Below are positions 1 to 13,800 of a DNA stretch of 64,000 bases, piece by piece; the stretch's first letter is position 1; each line of letters starts with the position of its first letter. The DNA comes from Ricordea florida (Eukaryota > Cnidaria > Anthozoa > Corallimorpharia > Ricordeidae). The position numbers and the translations under genes are program-made. Under the pieces are notes generated by a model. That model had not been told where the DNA came from. It was given only the letters and a program-made list of their open reading frames with translations, and did not search any database. The stretch is taken from NCBI GenBank assembly GCA_949710005.1, contig OX453273.1, forward strand, positions 40,220,782 through 40,284,781, written 5' to 3'.

Positions 1-1242
1 AGGCCACAGTGCCTTGTCCAAGAAGCGCCCGAAAGCCTAAAGAAGAGGGATCTTTCACTGTTCCTCGAGAAACACGAGTTTTCATTCTAGTGGTAGGATG
101 AGGTAAGATCATGTCCTAATATCGACCGTATAGCTTTATGTATCACTGGCTCGCAACCTCAAGAAGAGATGCGGCTAGGCTTTTCATTTTCAGTGGGTTG
201 ACGTTTATAGCTTATAAACTTTGTTTCCTTCTTTGCGCTCCTTTCACATGATGGCGTATAAAAATATTTTGATTCATTATAATCTATATTCATTCATCCT
301 TAGAACTTAAAAAACATATTCCAAAAGCTATAAACATTTACAGTTTGAAAGAGTATCCTATTGCCCGTGGAACCACTTTATGGTCAAACATCAATTGTAT
401 CACGGGCGATAGCAATTCAAACAAGTTCGAATTTTTCCATCGCTCGGCAAATGCCGTTCCCCACTTGCCGCTGCTCTATCTAGTCAAACGCAAAATGCTC
501 GCCACAACAATACACGGTTCGTGATAAAGGTTTAAAAGGTTCTATTAAGCGATAGGGTTAAAGACATTAATTTTCTTTTTTTTTTTTGAAAGTTGTGTGT
601 ATCAGCTGCAGGAAACTGCTAGGTGAGGTAGCTGATGACAGTTCGAAGATCACATTTAGGATTCAAAGGTTATCAGTGGTACGTTCAGAGCCTCCTCCGC
701 AGCCAGCCTTGTGGCTTGATTTTTTATCTGAAATCCTTTTTGTATGTAGCAGATCTGTTCTTGGTTTTGAGATGATACTTATAATATTCTTTATCCTCGT
801 TTTCAACCCACGTTCTCATTTTTCATTACTCGTGTGTTCTGAGCCACAAAGAGATATTGCGTCAACTAGTGTGACGTATATCGCCAGAAGATGTATCATC
901 GCGGCTCGCCGCACACTAAGCGATTTTTCGTCTCGCGATGGTAGACATCTAAAGCCTTTAAACAGTCTCTCGGCTAGCATTCGAAGCGATCTTACACTTA
1001 ATTCTGAGTTTCTGTTGCGCACGGGAACGAGTTTAGGACTTGAGGCGAGCGCTGATTTTCCAATCGTGCTTCGCGCGCTCAGTCTCGCGAACTCGTGAGC
1101 TCTCTTTCGTGGAGAAGGGCTTTAAGGTAGCTACATCTTGTGGCGCCCGTGTACAGTCTAGTAAGTTAGCTTGTGTTTGACGGACTGGACTCTATTATTA
1201 CGTGGCTAATATGGTTTGCCTACGTAGGAACCCGATGGTGCT
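1..1242. other. No gene recognised
   Basis: Two overlapping open frames on opposite strands (586-1098 and 816-1022) have no recognisable motif and no supporting splice sites, so they are taken as chance frames. A T-run lies at 571-588. I see no RNA gene or repeat here. Confidence 0.5.
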
Positions 1243-1711
1243 ATGCTACCCGTTGATCAGAACACACCCCATGCCAGTTATCTGAGCGCAGCAACATCTA
1301 TAGCTGAAACCTCCGGAGGAAGCCTCTACTCCCTGTCCTTTGATGAATACAGTATGGACGAGGGCTCCACTTCTCCTGATTCTCGGAGAAGTTCAGGCGC
1401 TCAGAGTAAAGGGACCCCGAGACTCAAAATTGAACAGTTTTTTGGATTTCAGAGATATAAGTCCCGTGAGGTACCCAGCTGCTGTTCCATTGGCGCAAGC
1501 AAGTGGTCGCACAAGACAGCGGCATGTTCGGAAGGCGCGTCAGGCTGTCGGCGCCTTACTGGAGGAAATTGAGCCCCACCAATCCCGGGTATTGTGGAAG
1601 GCACTCGTGTCATCCAAATCACTGGAACAGCCGGCAGAGTCAACAGATAGTAAAAGCGAAGATGACGAGGATGTAGACGAGGCGCTTTTGGACGCAGTAG
1701 CCGAGTGCTAG
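1243..1711 (+). pseudogene. Possible degraded N-terminal exon of an unrecognised gene
   Basis: A frame opening with ATG at 1243 runs to 1572 and a second frame from about 1340 runs to a stop at 1711. The upstream part is Ser/Thr/Asp-rich. The downstream part has a basic stretch (RQRHVRKARQAVGALLEEI) and an acidic tail (KSEDDEDVDEALLDAVAEC). The change from basic to acidic and the shared register of sense suggest one coding segment broken by a frameshift near 1440-1480. No family is recognised. It could instead be two chance frames. Confidence 0.3.
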
Positions 1712-1979
1712 CAAAATGCCCCCACCTGGCAGGTTTGACGACATGTCTTTTCCATTGCAGCCGACAAGATGTGCCTGCGTACCTTGTACGCATACCTGTA
1801 AGGTGCTCAATAATTGTCTCTCCCGAACCGTGCCGCTTTCGCCCATATTTTGATTTCTCCGTGCGGTGAGGATTCGCAACTTAAGCTTCTCGGGCTTGAA
1901 CCGACAACTCCATTTACCACATCTAGTCCATGAGCCAGGACCCCAAAATTTCGAATTTCTTACCACTCTTAGGGACAAA

Positions 1980-2037
1980 GGCTATCATACTTTTTTAGAA
2001 ACCTTGTTCTCTTTACTTTATTTTTATGTATGATAGC
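1980..2037. repeat. Hairpin with 11-bp stem (GGCTATCATAC)
   Basis: GGCTATCATAC at about 1980-1990 is answered by GTATGATAGCC at about 2027-2037. The same word, AGGCTATCATA, recurs at about 6041. It lies beside a motif (1956-1978, TTCTTACC...TTAGGGACAAA) that also reappears inverted at about 6100-6120. Confidence 0.55.
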
Positions 2038-2318
2038 CATGCTAACGGTATAGCTTTATTGTATAAATCACGTGATCAAATGACGTCACCAATATCGTAA
2101 AAAATTACTTTTCTTGGCTGACTATTACACTATGAAATGCTTTTCTTTCTAAATGACGAACACATTCTGGTTTAAACCCGATAAATAAATGCTAAAAGCT
2201 GTTTCGAGCTCGAGATGTCTTTACAAAATCGTTTCTGTTTGGTTGCCATGGCAACAAAGCCTATTTCCTTTCAAAGAGATGTTTCTTTGATATTCTTTTT
2301 CTCGATATACAATGTTTT

Positions 2319-2322
<4 letters not shown>

Positions 2323-2359
<37 letters not shown>
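2323..2359. repeat. (CT)n microsatellite
   Basis: Uninterrupted CT dinucleotides following a T-run. The small frame across it is low-complexity and is not a gene. The rest of 2040-3260 shows no convincing coding sequence. Confidence 0.95.
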
Positions 2360-2361
<2 letters not shown>

Positions 2362-3390
2362 ATACCTCTCTACAACCCTTCTGACAAGAATTGCTCACAG
2401 TTCTAGTCTTATCCTGGCATGTAACAAACTTAACTTTTGTCACCTTCTTTACCATTATTTTGAATGTCAATCAAAAATCAAATGACGTCATTGTCAATAT
2501 ATAAGCTACTCTTGTGCAATCCATTAAGAACATTTCTCTGGTTAAGTTAATACAAATACAAAATGTGTTAAGCTATAAATATGACTTCATAAAGAAAACA
2601 TATCCTTTAAATCGAACTTATCTTCATTTCCATGGCAACGACCGTAAAGAAATCCTCGAAAACGGTAATCTGTCACACTACGAGATTTGTTCTGCTTCAC
2701 TTAAGGGAGTTGGCGGCAGTTTCCAGCACTTTTCAGAACTAGACTTTGATGGGTCATCATAACCATCCTTTTTCATGGCGCCAAACAAAAGCCCAGTAAT
2801 TAGTGATCGAGTTGTTATCATTTTTATTCGCAATAGGTTACCATAGCAACTGCAAAACCTAAGTGCATCCTTTATTTTACCATTAACTGCTCGGTAACCC
2901 CAATTTTAAATCATTAAATTTTGATCAGCAAGACAAGATGCAAGTTTTGCGAAAGTTTAAAACAATTCTGCGCGTGGAGTTCAAAGCCACCTTAAGTTTT
3001 CGTAAATTTTAGATAAATTTTAAGGTAGATCTGAACCCCAAGAGTAGATTTTTCCACAGTTTTTCACATTTGCATCTTATCCCGTTGATTACAATCCGAT
3101 AATATAAAATGGGGGTCACCGGACTTGTTTTTGAGTTATAGGCACGTAAAGCTTACATTGAAGGTGTTTTTAACAGGTTATACCGTTGCGATGGTAACTT
3201 GCGTCTGAAAATAATGATAACTTGTTCACCAGTGAATGGCCTCTCTATGATACCATGAATGTTGCGTCAATTGAAAAAGAGTCGTGGAATTGATCTGTCA
3301 AAGTTGAGGTTCTGAAAAATGTAGGAAACTGTTTTGAGCCACCTTAAGTCCTGTTTATTGCAAAGTTGTTCTTGATTTAAGTACGCAAGT

Positions 3391-5473
3391 CTAATCATCA
3401 TCATCATCATCATCGTCAGTCTCGGCGATAGCCTCCACCGGGTCCTCATGCCAATTGTCACAGTCTTGTAATCTGCACAAAGCTGTGCACTGTAAGCCAT
3501 TTGAAAGACAAGAGCAGTTTGGCAGCTGGCAGCTCCTCTTACACTGACAGGATAACAACTCCAACACAGCCAAGGGTGCTGGCTCTCCACTCATCCAGTT
3601 AACCATCAGCCTGCCTTCCTCAAGACTCCATCCATGACCAACTGGAGAGGGTATCTGAGGGCACCTCTGCAGGCTTCGGCGCCATATCGCGACCTGGTAG
3701 TTGGCCCGGTCACAGTGCTTGCGCAGAGTGTCGACGCATGGTGGTAGCTGGCTGGAGTCGAGGTCCCCTTTCTTGGCACAGAAGAGACGGTACCGCAAGT
3801 CATTTACGTCAATGGTTCCCGGATTTGAACTGTACATGAAGTAGGTGAACTCTTGCAGGTTTGTAAACAGCTCATCTGACACTTCACACTCGGTACCAAG
3901 AACTTGAAAAAGCTCTCTGAATTTCGCATGCCGTTTTGTTAACCTCAACGCAGACAGTTTTCCTTTCCCAGAAAAGGCACTGTCACAACCAGTAAAGGCG
4001 TGTAAACCAGGAAGACATCTGCACAGTTCTGAGCCGTGGCGCTGAACAACATTTGTCATATCGCAGGGTGCAAAGAAAATTAATTTTACAGCTTGCCCTT
4101 CGGGCAAGCTGTAACCAACATCTACTAGCCGAAAGTCATTTTTACTAGCCCGAAAAATTTTTTTTACGAGAATAAAAAAAAATAATTATTAATTATTCTT
4201 TTCTTAATTACACTGTAAGTTTAAAGAATTACTGGCTTTATTTATTCACTACAATCAGCTGTAGTTACTTAACAAAAGAAATATAAGTAGACCTGGTCCA
4301 ACCCAACATGTGAATGACTAACATACATTTGAGACATTTTATAATTTAGAAGAACATTTTTTACGAAAACAACGGCGTTGAAACCAAAGTTCTCAATCGA
4401 CACACTAAATGACAACGTCAACAACGCGAAAAGCTGCCAGTGAAAGCGCTTCACTCTGCTATTTGCCGAAGCAAAATTTAGACAAATAGCTTTCTCTGAA
4501 TCAGTAAGAATTAGCACGGGCAACATTTACCTCCAAAGTTTTTCTCAATATCTGCTTTTTTTTATGCGCCCCGTCTGACATGTAATGCGATACCTCGTCT
4601 TGTTTACGCAGATTTCACTTCGTCGGTGCGACTTTCGGTCCGCAGGAATTTATTAGGAATTTAAAACATTTGTCTCACAGTATTTTTGAAATTTTAATTC
4701 TCCGAAAAATCTTCGCTTGCCCGTCGGGCAAGTTAAGCACAGAATTTACTAGCCCGATCGCAAAATCCACTAGCCCCGGGCTGTCGGACACCACTTTCTT
4801 TGCACGCTGTATCGATATACCTCGTTTGAGCCTGTGTTCCACACTTGATATACACTGTCGAGGGAATATGGCTCTTAAACGCGAGACAGAGCAGGAACAC
4901 ATCAGTATCGTCAGAGACAATCACCTCTGTAGGGCAGCCATTTTTTGCTGCGTGATATGCGTGCAGCAGCAGCCTCGTGTCTGCCTCCTCTTGCGTAGAC
5001 CTAAGCTCCTCACACGGTAAAGAACCTTCTGGCGTGATTTCGAAACACACCTCTACTGCTGTGGCGTACAGCTTCTTCCCTGCAAGTTTGACACGACAGC
5101 GCTCCTTCTGCCATTCGTCAACAATGAAGTGTATCAGTTGCTGCTTATTCTCTGGGCTGGACAGAAACCTTCTCCATTGCTGGACTCGATGGTCAGGGCG
5201 AATGCTTCTGTATTCATTCCCCATTTCAGCTCCTCTCTTCTCCCTTTCCACATTCTTTATTGATATCTTTCGATAGACATCAAAAACAGAATCGATCCTG
5301 GCGCTGCTAGCACCTTCACGCAGAAGCATGGTCAAAAGCATATCTGCAACGTCTCTAAATGTTTTCTGATCGCCTTTAATCCTTTGGACCAATGCCATAC
5401 CTTCGATAATGCAAGCTGACTGGGGTGGGACATTTTCAACAGCCGGAGCACCAATGTAACTTGGAGCTCGAAG
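3391..5473 (-). pseudogene. PIN/FEN-like nuclease family gene, split by a MITE
   Basis: Two minus-strand coding blocks, 5473-4810 and 4063-3391, belong to one gene. The first block begins after a plausible acceptor (ATTTAG) and contains TQEEADTRLLLH and VSDDTDVFLLCLAF. The second contains GLHAFTGCDSAFSGKGK, then a Cys-rich segment (CQCKRSC, NCSCLSNG) and an Asp8 tail. The EADT, DTDV and TGCD...GKGK series resembles the acidic cluster and helical motif of PIN/FEN1-type nucleases, and the Cys segment resembles CXC/tesmin zinc motifs; both assignments are inferences from motif spacing. The blocks are separated by a 746-bp inserted element, and with one 5-bp duplication removed the two halves share one reading frame. 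The upstream exon or exons (5' of 5473) are not identified; a frame at 5332-5739 is in another register. The gene may itself be part of a larger mobile element. Confidence 0.6.
4064..4809. mobile_element. Non-autonomous hAT-like MITE, 746 bp, 5-bp TSD
   Basis: The termini are CAGGGTGCAAAGAAA (left) and the inverse of CAGCGTGCAAAGAAA (right), one mismatch in 15. TATCG flanks it directly at 4059-4063 and 4810-4814. Just inside the left end is a perfect palindromic hairpin (TACAGCTTGCCC/GGGCAAGCTGTA) and a related hairpin (CTTGCCCGTCGGGCAAG) lies near the right end, each close to ACTAGCC words. No transposase is encoded. A CAG-type terminus with a 5-bp duplication would fit the hAT5 group; the superfamily is inferred. 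Confidence 0.85.
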
Positions 5474-7816
5474 CTAAATGGCGATCTCAGGTTGCATTTT
5501 CTTATAAGAAAGGCTAACCGGTTTAAAGAAAAACAATTTCGTAAAGGTTCTTTTGTCTTCTCACAGTCCTCGAACACTCGATCGCCATCGAATTCATACA
5601 CTAGAATCACTGGAAGTATTCGCTCATCTTTGCTAAAAACTCCCTTCAAAATATGCTCGAATTCATTGTATGTAAAGATTGTCTTCTGGAGCCGTTTTTT
5701 TAAATAAGAAATGCAAGGAAGATGCAAAGAATCGCGCAAAAAACAAGAGGTTTACACTACCTGACAAGAATTCCGCCATGTTGGTTACCCATAAAGCATT
5801 GCGAAGCATGGAGCCCATTTTATTTTAATAAGAATGTGTTAAAGAGTCGTGTTTTTCAATAAACACTGCAAAAACATAAAAAACACATCTTTTGGCTGGT
5901 TTTCTTGCTTGATATTGAGGAACTCGAAATTAATTCGTATTTAGGAGGTTATTTTTGTTTGAGCCTCGTTTTCATGCCAGAGGGAAATTTTTGAGATTTC
6001 AACTTGTAAAAATAAACCCTTAAGCTACGCAGAGAGAAAGGCTATCATATTTTTTTTCGATACTTTGGTTCACTCTTCAAAATGACACTACCGATAATTT
6101 GTCCCTAAAACTGGTAAGAAAATTTGATCTGGCCTACGGACTAATCACTTAGCGAGTCGACCTCGAAAAGTGATGAGGTCACTTGTTGCCTCACATTTCT
6201 TAGCGGGGGCTGCCGAGGTTGTTGATGCTCCATTGAATTGTACAGGAAGCTGCCAATATGCGGTTTGATCGTCGCGACCTAGTTCTTAATCGTGGTAGTG
6301 TCATGGTGTTTATTAACGCTTTTCTCCATGAATCTCCTGGCAGCATCTGGATTATCGGAAGTCCGCAAAAGCCAACTTGTAATTTATTGCTTTCAAAGCC
6401 TCGCGAACTTCCCTCTGGCGCTTTCTTTCAGTCACAAAACAGTGGCGAAAGCGTACCTTGTATGAACAAGTGGTCCAAGAGGACAGGTAGAATTTTGGCA
6501 GAATACTCTTTGAGAATTCAGTATATTACTCTTTGGGTTCGGGAACCACCCCAGGTCTCCACCTTTCCACTTCTCTGGACTTGCACTTTTACTTGTTCCC
6601 GCAGCCGATGTGCCGCCAGCAGAGTTAGGAGTAGCGGGCATCCTTTTTAGAATGGCGAGTCGGTAAACAGCCACAACAGCCACAAGTTGCTCCAGCTGAC
6701 CTCATGAAATCCTCGCATTCACCACAAGCACATTTTCCTCTTTCTATTCCTTGTACATCCTCAGTTGCCCATTTTCAAGTTTTCACCGAACAATCACACG
6801 CCACGCAACACAGGCGGCCCAAGCTCACAATGCGAGGAGTTTTTTTTTTTAAGTAGCGCTCCGGCTAAGACGGAAAGAGAAATCGGCACCGGAATGCGAA
6901 GAATGTCCGCAGGCAACCACAAAATAATTGGCTTAATTAATTAAAATACGAAGATTTGATTGGTTGGAATATATTTTTCCTCGTATTTTCTCCGAAAAAA
7001 GCCGATTGCCATTCCGAAAGTTCTAACTATAAAAAGGTATTGTTCCAACCCATTGTTTCGTCGTTTGTCGGAGGATTCGTATGTGAGCGAGAAAAGTTAC
7101 GACGAGTAAGCGATCGCATCTCGTATTTCACAGCACGCCCGCCATTTTAGTTTACTCGTGTCTTCGGTTGTTTCTTCTCGCCAAATTGGTCTGCTCGCTC
7201 GAAATTGTCGATAAAATTGTAAAAAAAATTGTATAGAGTTTGTATATAGTATCAATAAGTGTATATAGTATTTTTTAAGCGCCTCCGGCGCTTCGGTGTC
7301 GTCCACCATGCCGTTTCAGGCCTCGTGTTGTTGTCCGTACCACGATGAATGGAAGCACGGGAAAGTCAACGATGGACAATTGCGCCAGTGTACCCGCCAG
7401 GAGGAAAACAGCATTAAATCTGCCTTGCAAGACCCAAAGAACAAGGGAAGAAAGAGAAAAATTTATATTGTTGACAAAAATTGATATTTCTGCATTGTAC
7501 ATTGTATTGCTCAATGTAATTAACTCGGTGTACGTGATATATCACTGCTAAGGACGGGGCCTGTCTAGTAATCACCATGACGAGATTCATGAGAGTCTGA
7601 AATTCACAACAGGACATGGGTTTGAATTTCCGGTGACGTCATTTTTTCTTGTGCTAATTAGATTACAGATCTGTCAACGCTGTACAATTTGTGGTTGTTT
7701 GTGATCGTTAGTGGTGTATGAGCTGTTTATCAGTTGACAGAATAATCTACTGGCGTAAACCAGATCACCAGCCATATATGGCTGGTTAAAAAAGTTAAAA
7801 TAGTTAATATTACTGA
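5474..7816. other. Mostly non-coding; no gene recognised
   Basis: Frames such as 6258-6650 (+), 6432-6683 (-) and 7296-7551 (+) have no recognisable motif and overlap one another. A minus-strand ATG at about 5815 begins a short Met-rich frame ending in a GT and could be an upstream exon of the PIN-like gene. The region 6100-6125 carries the inverted partner of the 1956-1978 motif. Otherwise nothing is supported. Confidence 0.4.
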
Positions 7817-10800
7817 CAAAAAAGCTGCATTGCGCGAAATTCAAAGTACCGTGGCGCGAACAAGAGCATAGCGACAAATTCATCTTCTCTCTGCCTCCAT
7901 CAAATTCGCGGACAGTCGCTCGATCCGAGCAAGGTTTGGTACGCCGTATCGAACGAATGGTTTTATAAACCACGAGAGTTCATCAGAAGTGATTCATTTC
8001 CATTTTTCAAAGCTGAAATCGCTGAAGTCTATATTTTTGACCTGACTGACAAAAGTGGCGGGATCGTGGATCCATCATGGTTTGGATCTTCCAGAAAGAA
8101 AGATACAGTCGTTGTGGCTACTCTCTTCGGAATAGTTGGAAGGGGGTTTCGAAGAAAGAACTTGGATACGGATGAAATAATCGCATCCACAGAACTTCAA
8201 GCGATCAGAGATTTATTAAACTCCCTCCAATTTGATTCGGAGATTGCGGGGCAAAGTAAGCCTGATGTCTCCGCATCAACCCCGCATTCTTTATTCCCAA
8301 CTCCACCAGCAACACCACCCGAAGAAACTGTTTCCTTTCCAAATTTTAATCAGCTGATTAAAGATCTCCGCAAGCTCGACCCTTCCATAGGACCGCGGCT
8401 GTTTGTGAGACATGCTGGAGCTATCGCCAAGAGCTGCATGGATTCCTTGAGGGAAGACGAAACCAGTGGGTCGGATATTGGAAAGGTTTTGGGCTACGGG
8501 CTGTTGTATGGTCCAGATGAAAGCCATAAGAAATTCGTTAAAGATGTATTATCCACTGCATTGTGTATAGTTGCCGAGAAGAAGGGCATTAAAAAAACAT
8601 TCGACACATCTCTTAATGATAATTTGATCACCGATTATGTTCAGTCACTGCGAGTCCCCGACTGGATTCAGTTGTATGTAAGGCTGGCAACGAAACTGCC
8701 AAACAGATCTTGGCAAACTCTCCTGAACTTTCTGAACATCGGCCGCAGCGGGGTAAGTTATACATTCTCAGAATATATGTGACATTTCGTTTTCATACGG
8801 TTCATCAAGAGCATGCCCCCTCCCCACCACCCCTACCACAACTCCAGGACAAATCTGGCCCATCCAGCTCGGGCGAGGGGCCGTATTATAGGTCTAGTGC
8901 AATTGTTGATACTAAATCATTTCAGATTTAAAGGAAGTGTGTGTGGGGCTTCCTTCAGATTTTTGGACATATTTTTTTTTTATTTGGCTGTCTTTTGAAT
9001 AGAGTATCTTTTCTCTTTTTTCAATCATTTTCAAAGTTTGCAAAATTCCAGTTTTTGGTAACACACTCTAATGAATGAAGTGTTTTATATTTATTCAAGC
9101 GACAAAGTGTATCTTTAGTTTTAAGATGTCACATGTTCCAGGAGTTGGCCAGAACTTGTCAATCTTTTTAGGGATCAGGTTATCAATAATTTAAGAAATA
9201 ATATAAAAATGAAAAAAAAGTTACTATTATTACATCACAGCTGGGTGATCAAATCTTATAAGCAATTGCCTGTAGATCTTAAGGAAGCAGTTTCATGATA
9301 CTAGATATCTCTGTTTAAGTGAAATCACTATATTCAAGACATCTTGAAAGCATGATCTTTCCCAATTGAGGTTGTGTAAATAATAAATATTTAATCTTTT
9401 CCTACGTGTTCCACAGAAAGCCATTGACATTGGTCTCCTTCTCACTACAAATGAAATACGAGCCCAAAAAGATCTTGTGTTTTCAGTAACAAGAAATTTA
9501 TTTAAAGTGGAACCCCTTGCTGAAGAAGTACGTGGTTATGGTATCAGCATGAAGATGGCTGTGGTATGGCAGATTCGCCAAAGTAGGTTGCATCAAACTG
9601 CATCAGAGTGTCTTGAATTCAACCTCAAACTTGATGGAAGACCTCTAGCAGGTATTTGATCTTTATCGTATATATTATATATACACTATCAACATTGTAA
9701 TATTGTAACATAATTATTTTGTTGAAATTCATGTCTATGCGTGCAGTTATAATTTAAAATAAAGAAGAAAAAAATCAGTTATGAATTCAAATTTAAGTGC
9801 AAAATCAACCAAATTGTTGCTGACTCAAACCCTAATTTGTTACATGTAGTTAATATACTGGTGCAATAAAAAACTTGGTGATCAAAACAGCCATGTAGTG
9901 TATGATTGACATAAACATGATACTGTAGTATCCCCGATACCATGTATCCAAAAATTTTCACAATGATTTTCGTGCAGGCAATGTAAATGGTGTCTATCTC
10001 TTACAGGGCGGGAGCAAGTTTCAGTTGGGATAGTTCCAATTGATTTAGCTGTCGCAACTAGCAAAGGTATCAGTGGCTCTCAGAGTGCACTAGCTGTTTA
10101 TCCCATTGCCATTGCTAACTGTGCTGAGAAAAGGTAAGATTCAAGTACTTCTTTAACTGCAGGTTTTTGCTGGTTACTAAATTTATAATTTTTTCCAGGA
10201 GAAAGAAGAAATATAAATAAGTGATTTTATTTCTGTGAATTACCTATATACCAGTTCTTTGATTTATGGTTAACATTTTAGAGTACTGATTTTATTACAA
10301 TCATGTTTATGGTTATGTTGGAGATATGCATGGTTATACTATTTATGTACGTGGACAAGTGATGACTTTAAAGTAGGCCGTCATAGAGACACTATAAACA
10401 TTAGATGTTAAGTTCAGTAATAATTTGTTAGTAACATCCAATGCTAATTTATTCATTCCAGTATACTGGAATGTACTGTAACTGGGAAGGTGATATCTGT
10501 AAATAGTACAGCTGTTCACTCTAACTTATTAGTAAGACTTAATCTCAGTAGCTCTTCATTTCAGGAGTGAAGTTAAGAAGCTGATCATCAGACTCAATGC
10601 TGAAAAGAAAGCTCTGAAAGAAGAAGGCGTGACTGTTGATGGGAAACATTACAAAATTAAATTTAAAGGTTGAGTTTCTGAGAACCATAAATCTGTTTTG
10701 GTTTGGTTTGAATGCTATTTCATGTACTTTTATTACTCTGTGTCTGTTTAAAAAAGGGCCACTTTTAGAATACATGACTTTAGAGAAGCCTCAAGATATA

Positions 10801-13800
10801 TTTTCAAACTCTTCAGGGATTCTAGCTGGCTATATAGTCACTGTATTAAAATGATTTTGCATGTTTCAACAGACTCAGTTCTGATTGGTTTGATTATGTT
10901 GACATTTTGACTGTTCACTTATGTACTTCATCTTCTGTCGTATTTTTGCAGAGTTTAAATACTTAGTTGTTGTTTATTTACACTTGACTCGAAGTGCCCT
11001 GAGCATTATTTGAAATGGCTAGTTGTTTGACCTAATATACATTACTTTCTTTTTTTCTCTCTTAGTTACACTTGACTTGAAGGCATTGTATATGCTTCTT
11101 ATTAAAGCTGATGATGAAAGCTTTGTATTAGCTGGGCGCGGAATTGACATTGAATTCTGTTTTTTATGCCATGCTTTAAGGGTACTTTGATATATTTTTG
11201 TTACCTCATAAAGTTATGATGTTAATTAATCAGATTGCAAATTGATGTTCTTAATTAAACACATACATGAATTAAATTAATATATGTATGTCATAAGTGA
11301 GTAATTATATCAATGTCACATGGAATATTGTATATTGTGTAAGAAAAGAAACCTTTAGTGATGAATGGGGGGCTGCCTGACATGACTCAATCCATTTATA
11401 ATGCAATATGACTGGTGTTGTATACTCTCAGGGACCATCAGTCAGTATACTGCAGTCAGAATGGCTGAATTGCAATGAAGATATCGAAGGGTTAATAGAG
11501 CCAGGCTTTTATATAGCTATACAATTATAACTATTAATGACAATGTCTTATTTTTATTGAAGGCTTGTAAAGAACACTGGGGTGGATCTTTTGACGAAGT
11601 TTGCCTGACTTGTCTTCAATCCAAAGCCAACATTGGAAAGTAGGGTGTATAACATTATTCAGAGGAGTAATTATTATCTGGCAACAATGAGGTGTTGTTA
11701 ACTTGAGAAATGTTTTAATATTCAGTCAATTGAAGTACATATAGTTTCAATTCCTGGGTGAATTATTGGTCTAGTTAAAGAAATTTGGTAGGCACCTAGA
11801 TAAATGTGAACAGTTGTAATCTTGCCACCATGAAGAAAGTTTTAATTTATTAGCAATGGCCTGCAGTATTCAGAGCACAAGGTCAGAGTTCGTTCTACTG
11901 TATGGCACTGATCAGAGGTTTTCCTGCAATTTCAGGTGGACAGGAATCCGTGATGATCTCATGTTTTTGTTGGATGAGGAGTTGAGCAATGTCTGTCTGT
12001 GTGCTCTTCACAGAGAGATGCGAAATACTGAGCAACTTCTTGGTTCACTCGGTTTGTTCGCATACAGATGCAATTCACTGACTGAGTGTAATAAAGCTAT
12101 TGGTCAATGTGGTCCTGAAATGTCTAGAGGGAAAGAAAGGATTACTGTGAAGCTACGTAAAGGCCAGCAAACTGCTATTGATAAGAATAACATCTCTGTT
12201 GCATCGTTTTCTGGTAATAATCTTTGAATGAAACCTCTACATAAACCTAAGATTCAACCACTTGAATTCTGTTCTCTGATTGATTACTAAGTTAATGCCT
12301 TTAATATCTTTTAAGTAATACATTGTCCTATTACCCTGACTTTATCGTAGAGTAGTTACTTTGAATCTTCCGTGGGGCATAATTAAGAACTGGACATTAG
12401 TATGTTAATTGAGATATGCTGCATCGATATCAGTGGAAATTTGTGACAAAGAAAATGCTTCATTACATTGAATCTTGAAAACATAAATTCATGCAGTATA
12501 TATATCATTAAAAAATTTCTCATCTCATTCTAATAGGAAACACGGAGAGAAATATTTTGGATAATACTGATGAGATCATAAGAAAATCTTTACCAACTGA
12601 CAGAGTGATATCCTATTACAAAGAAGTGAATGGAGCTTCTAAATATGTAGTCCTTGGCTATGTCACATTCATGAATGCAGTGAAAATTGTAAGTTGCATG
12701 TTATCTCCAGATATACATACAAAGATACTGTACCTTGCACTCCAGTTATTCTGATAAACCAAATTAAGAATTTTACTGTAGATAATTTTTCCATTTATAT
12801 GTACTACGGTACGTGAAATTATCTATTACTTGCCAACATGAAAGCCCAGGTTGGCTTTGAGAGTTAATTCATATTTTATCAGGGTCAGCAAATCAAGATA
12901 TCGTAAGTATTTTTTGTTACGCCGGGTTGTGGCCAGGTAATCCAGAAAACTAAAAAATGGTATACTATTATTATTGTAGCCATGGCTGACAGTCCTGTGT
13001 GTCATGTATAAAATATAGGCAAGTCATCAATGGGTGACTGCACATTCATCTGACTGCACTGGTTCTCTGATAGATAGTTATAACATTCACAATAGCAGAT
13101 TTGAACATTTTGAAATTCCCTTGGGGTTTATATAACAAATTATTTGCCCTTAAAAGCTTTAAAGAAACAAAAAATGTGAAGGATTCTGGTAGTTTTAGTC
13201 AAATTATGCTATAATGCAAATTGGCTATTATTCTATTGTGAACGTGTCTATTATTCTATTGTGAAAATGTATATATAATTTTCCATTTAGTATATTGAGA
13301 ATATCCTGAAGTGTGGAAAATTTAACAGGGACTATGGAAAGTATCAGAAGGAAGTGACACTTGAAGATACTAAAGGTGAATTATACATATGCCCTCGTTT
13401 ATAATAGATGATGAACTGATCAACTGATGTGGATAATACTTGACATTTTTATTGGCTGTTGATCAGTTCTATTATAATCATGCTCTTAAGTTTACTATTG
13501 CAAGCACTCTGAAAACAGTTCTGTAAACAAACTTGTTTATACACTCATGTATATATTTATTTATTACATTTCAAGGATCGATCATAATTTTAGTAAACCT
13601 GTATGAACCCTGCACCTTACATATACATGTACATTGCTCAATAACTAATGATGAAAAATATTTTAATACAAAATCACTATCATACATATGGTGCAGTCTA
13701 AACACATTTACATGAACTAGCTCTCAGTAATTTCAGCTATTGTTCATTTAAGATTTAAAGCAGTTCTTGGAGAATGAAGTGAAGGTTTAGTCAAACAAAC

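Noticed and set aside
4269-4526. Minus-strand 85-residue frame
   Set aside because: It lies entirely within the MITE and has no transposase motif.
7296-7551. Small basic protein gene upstream of the transposase
   Set aside because: Two overlapping frames, no splice support and no motif.
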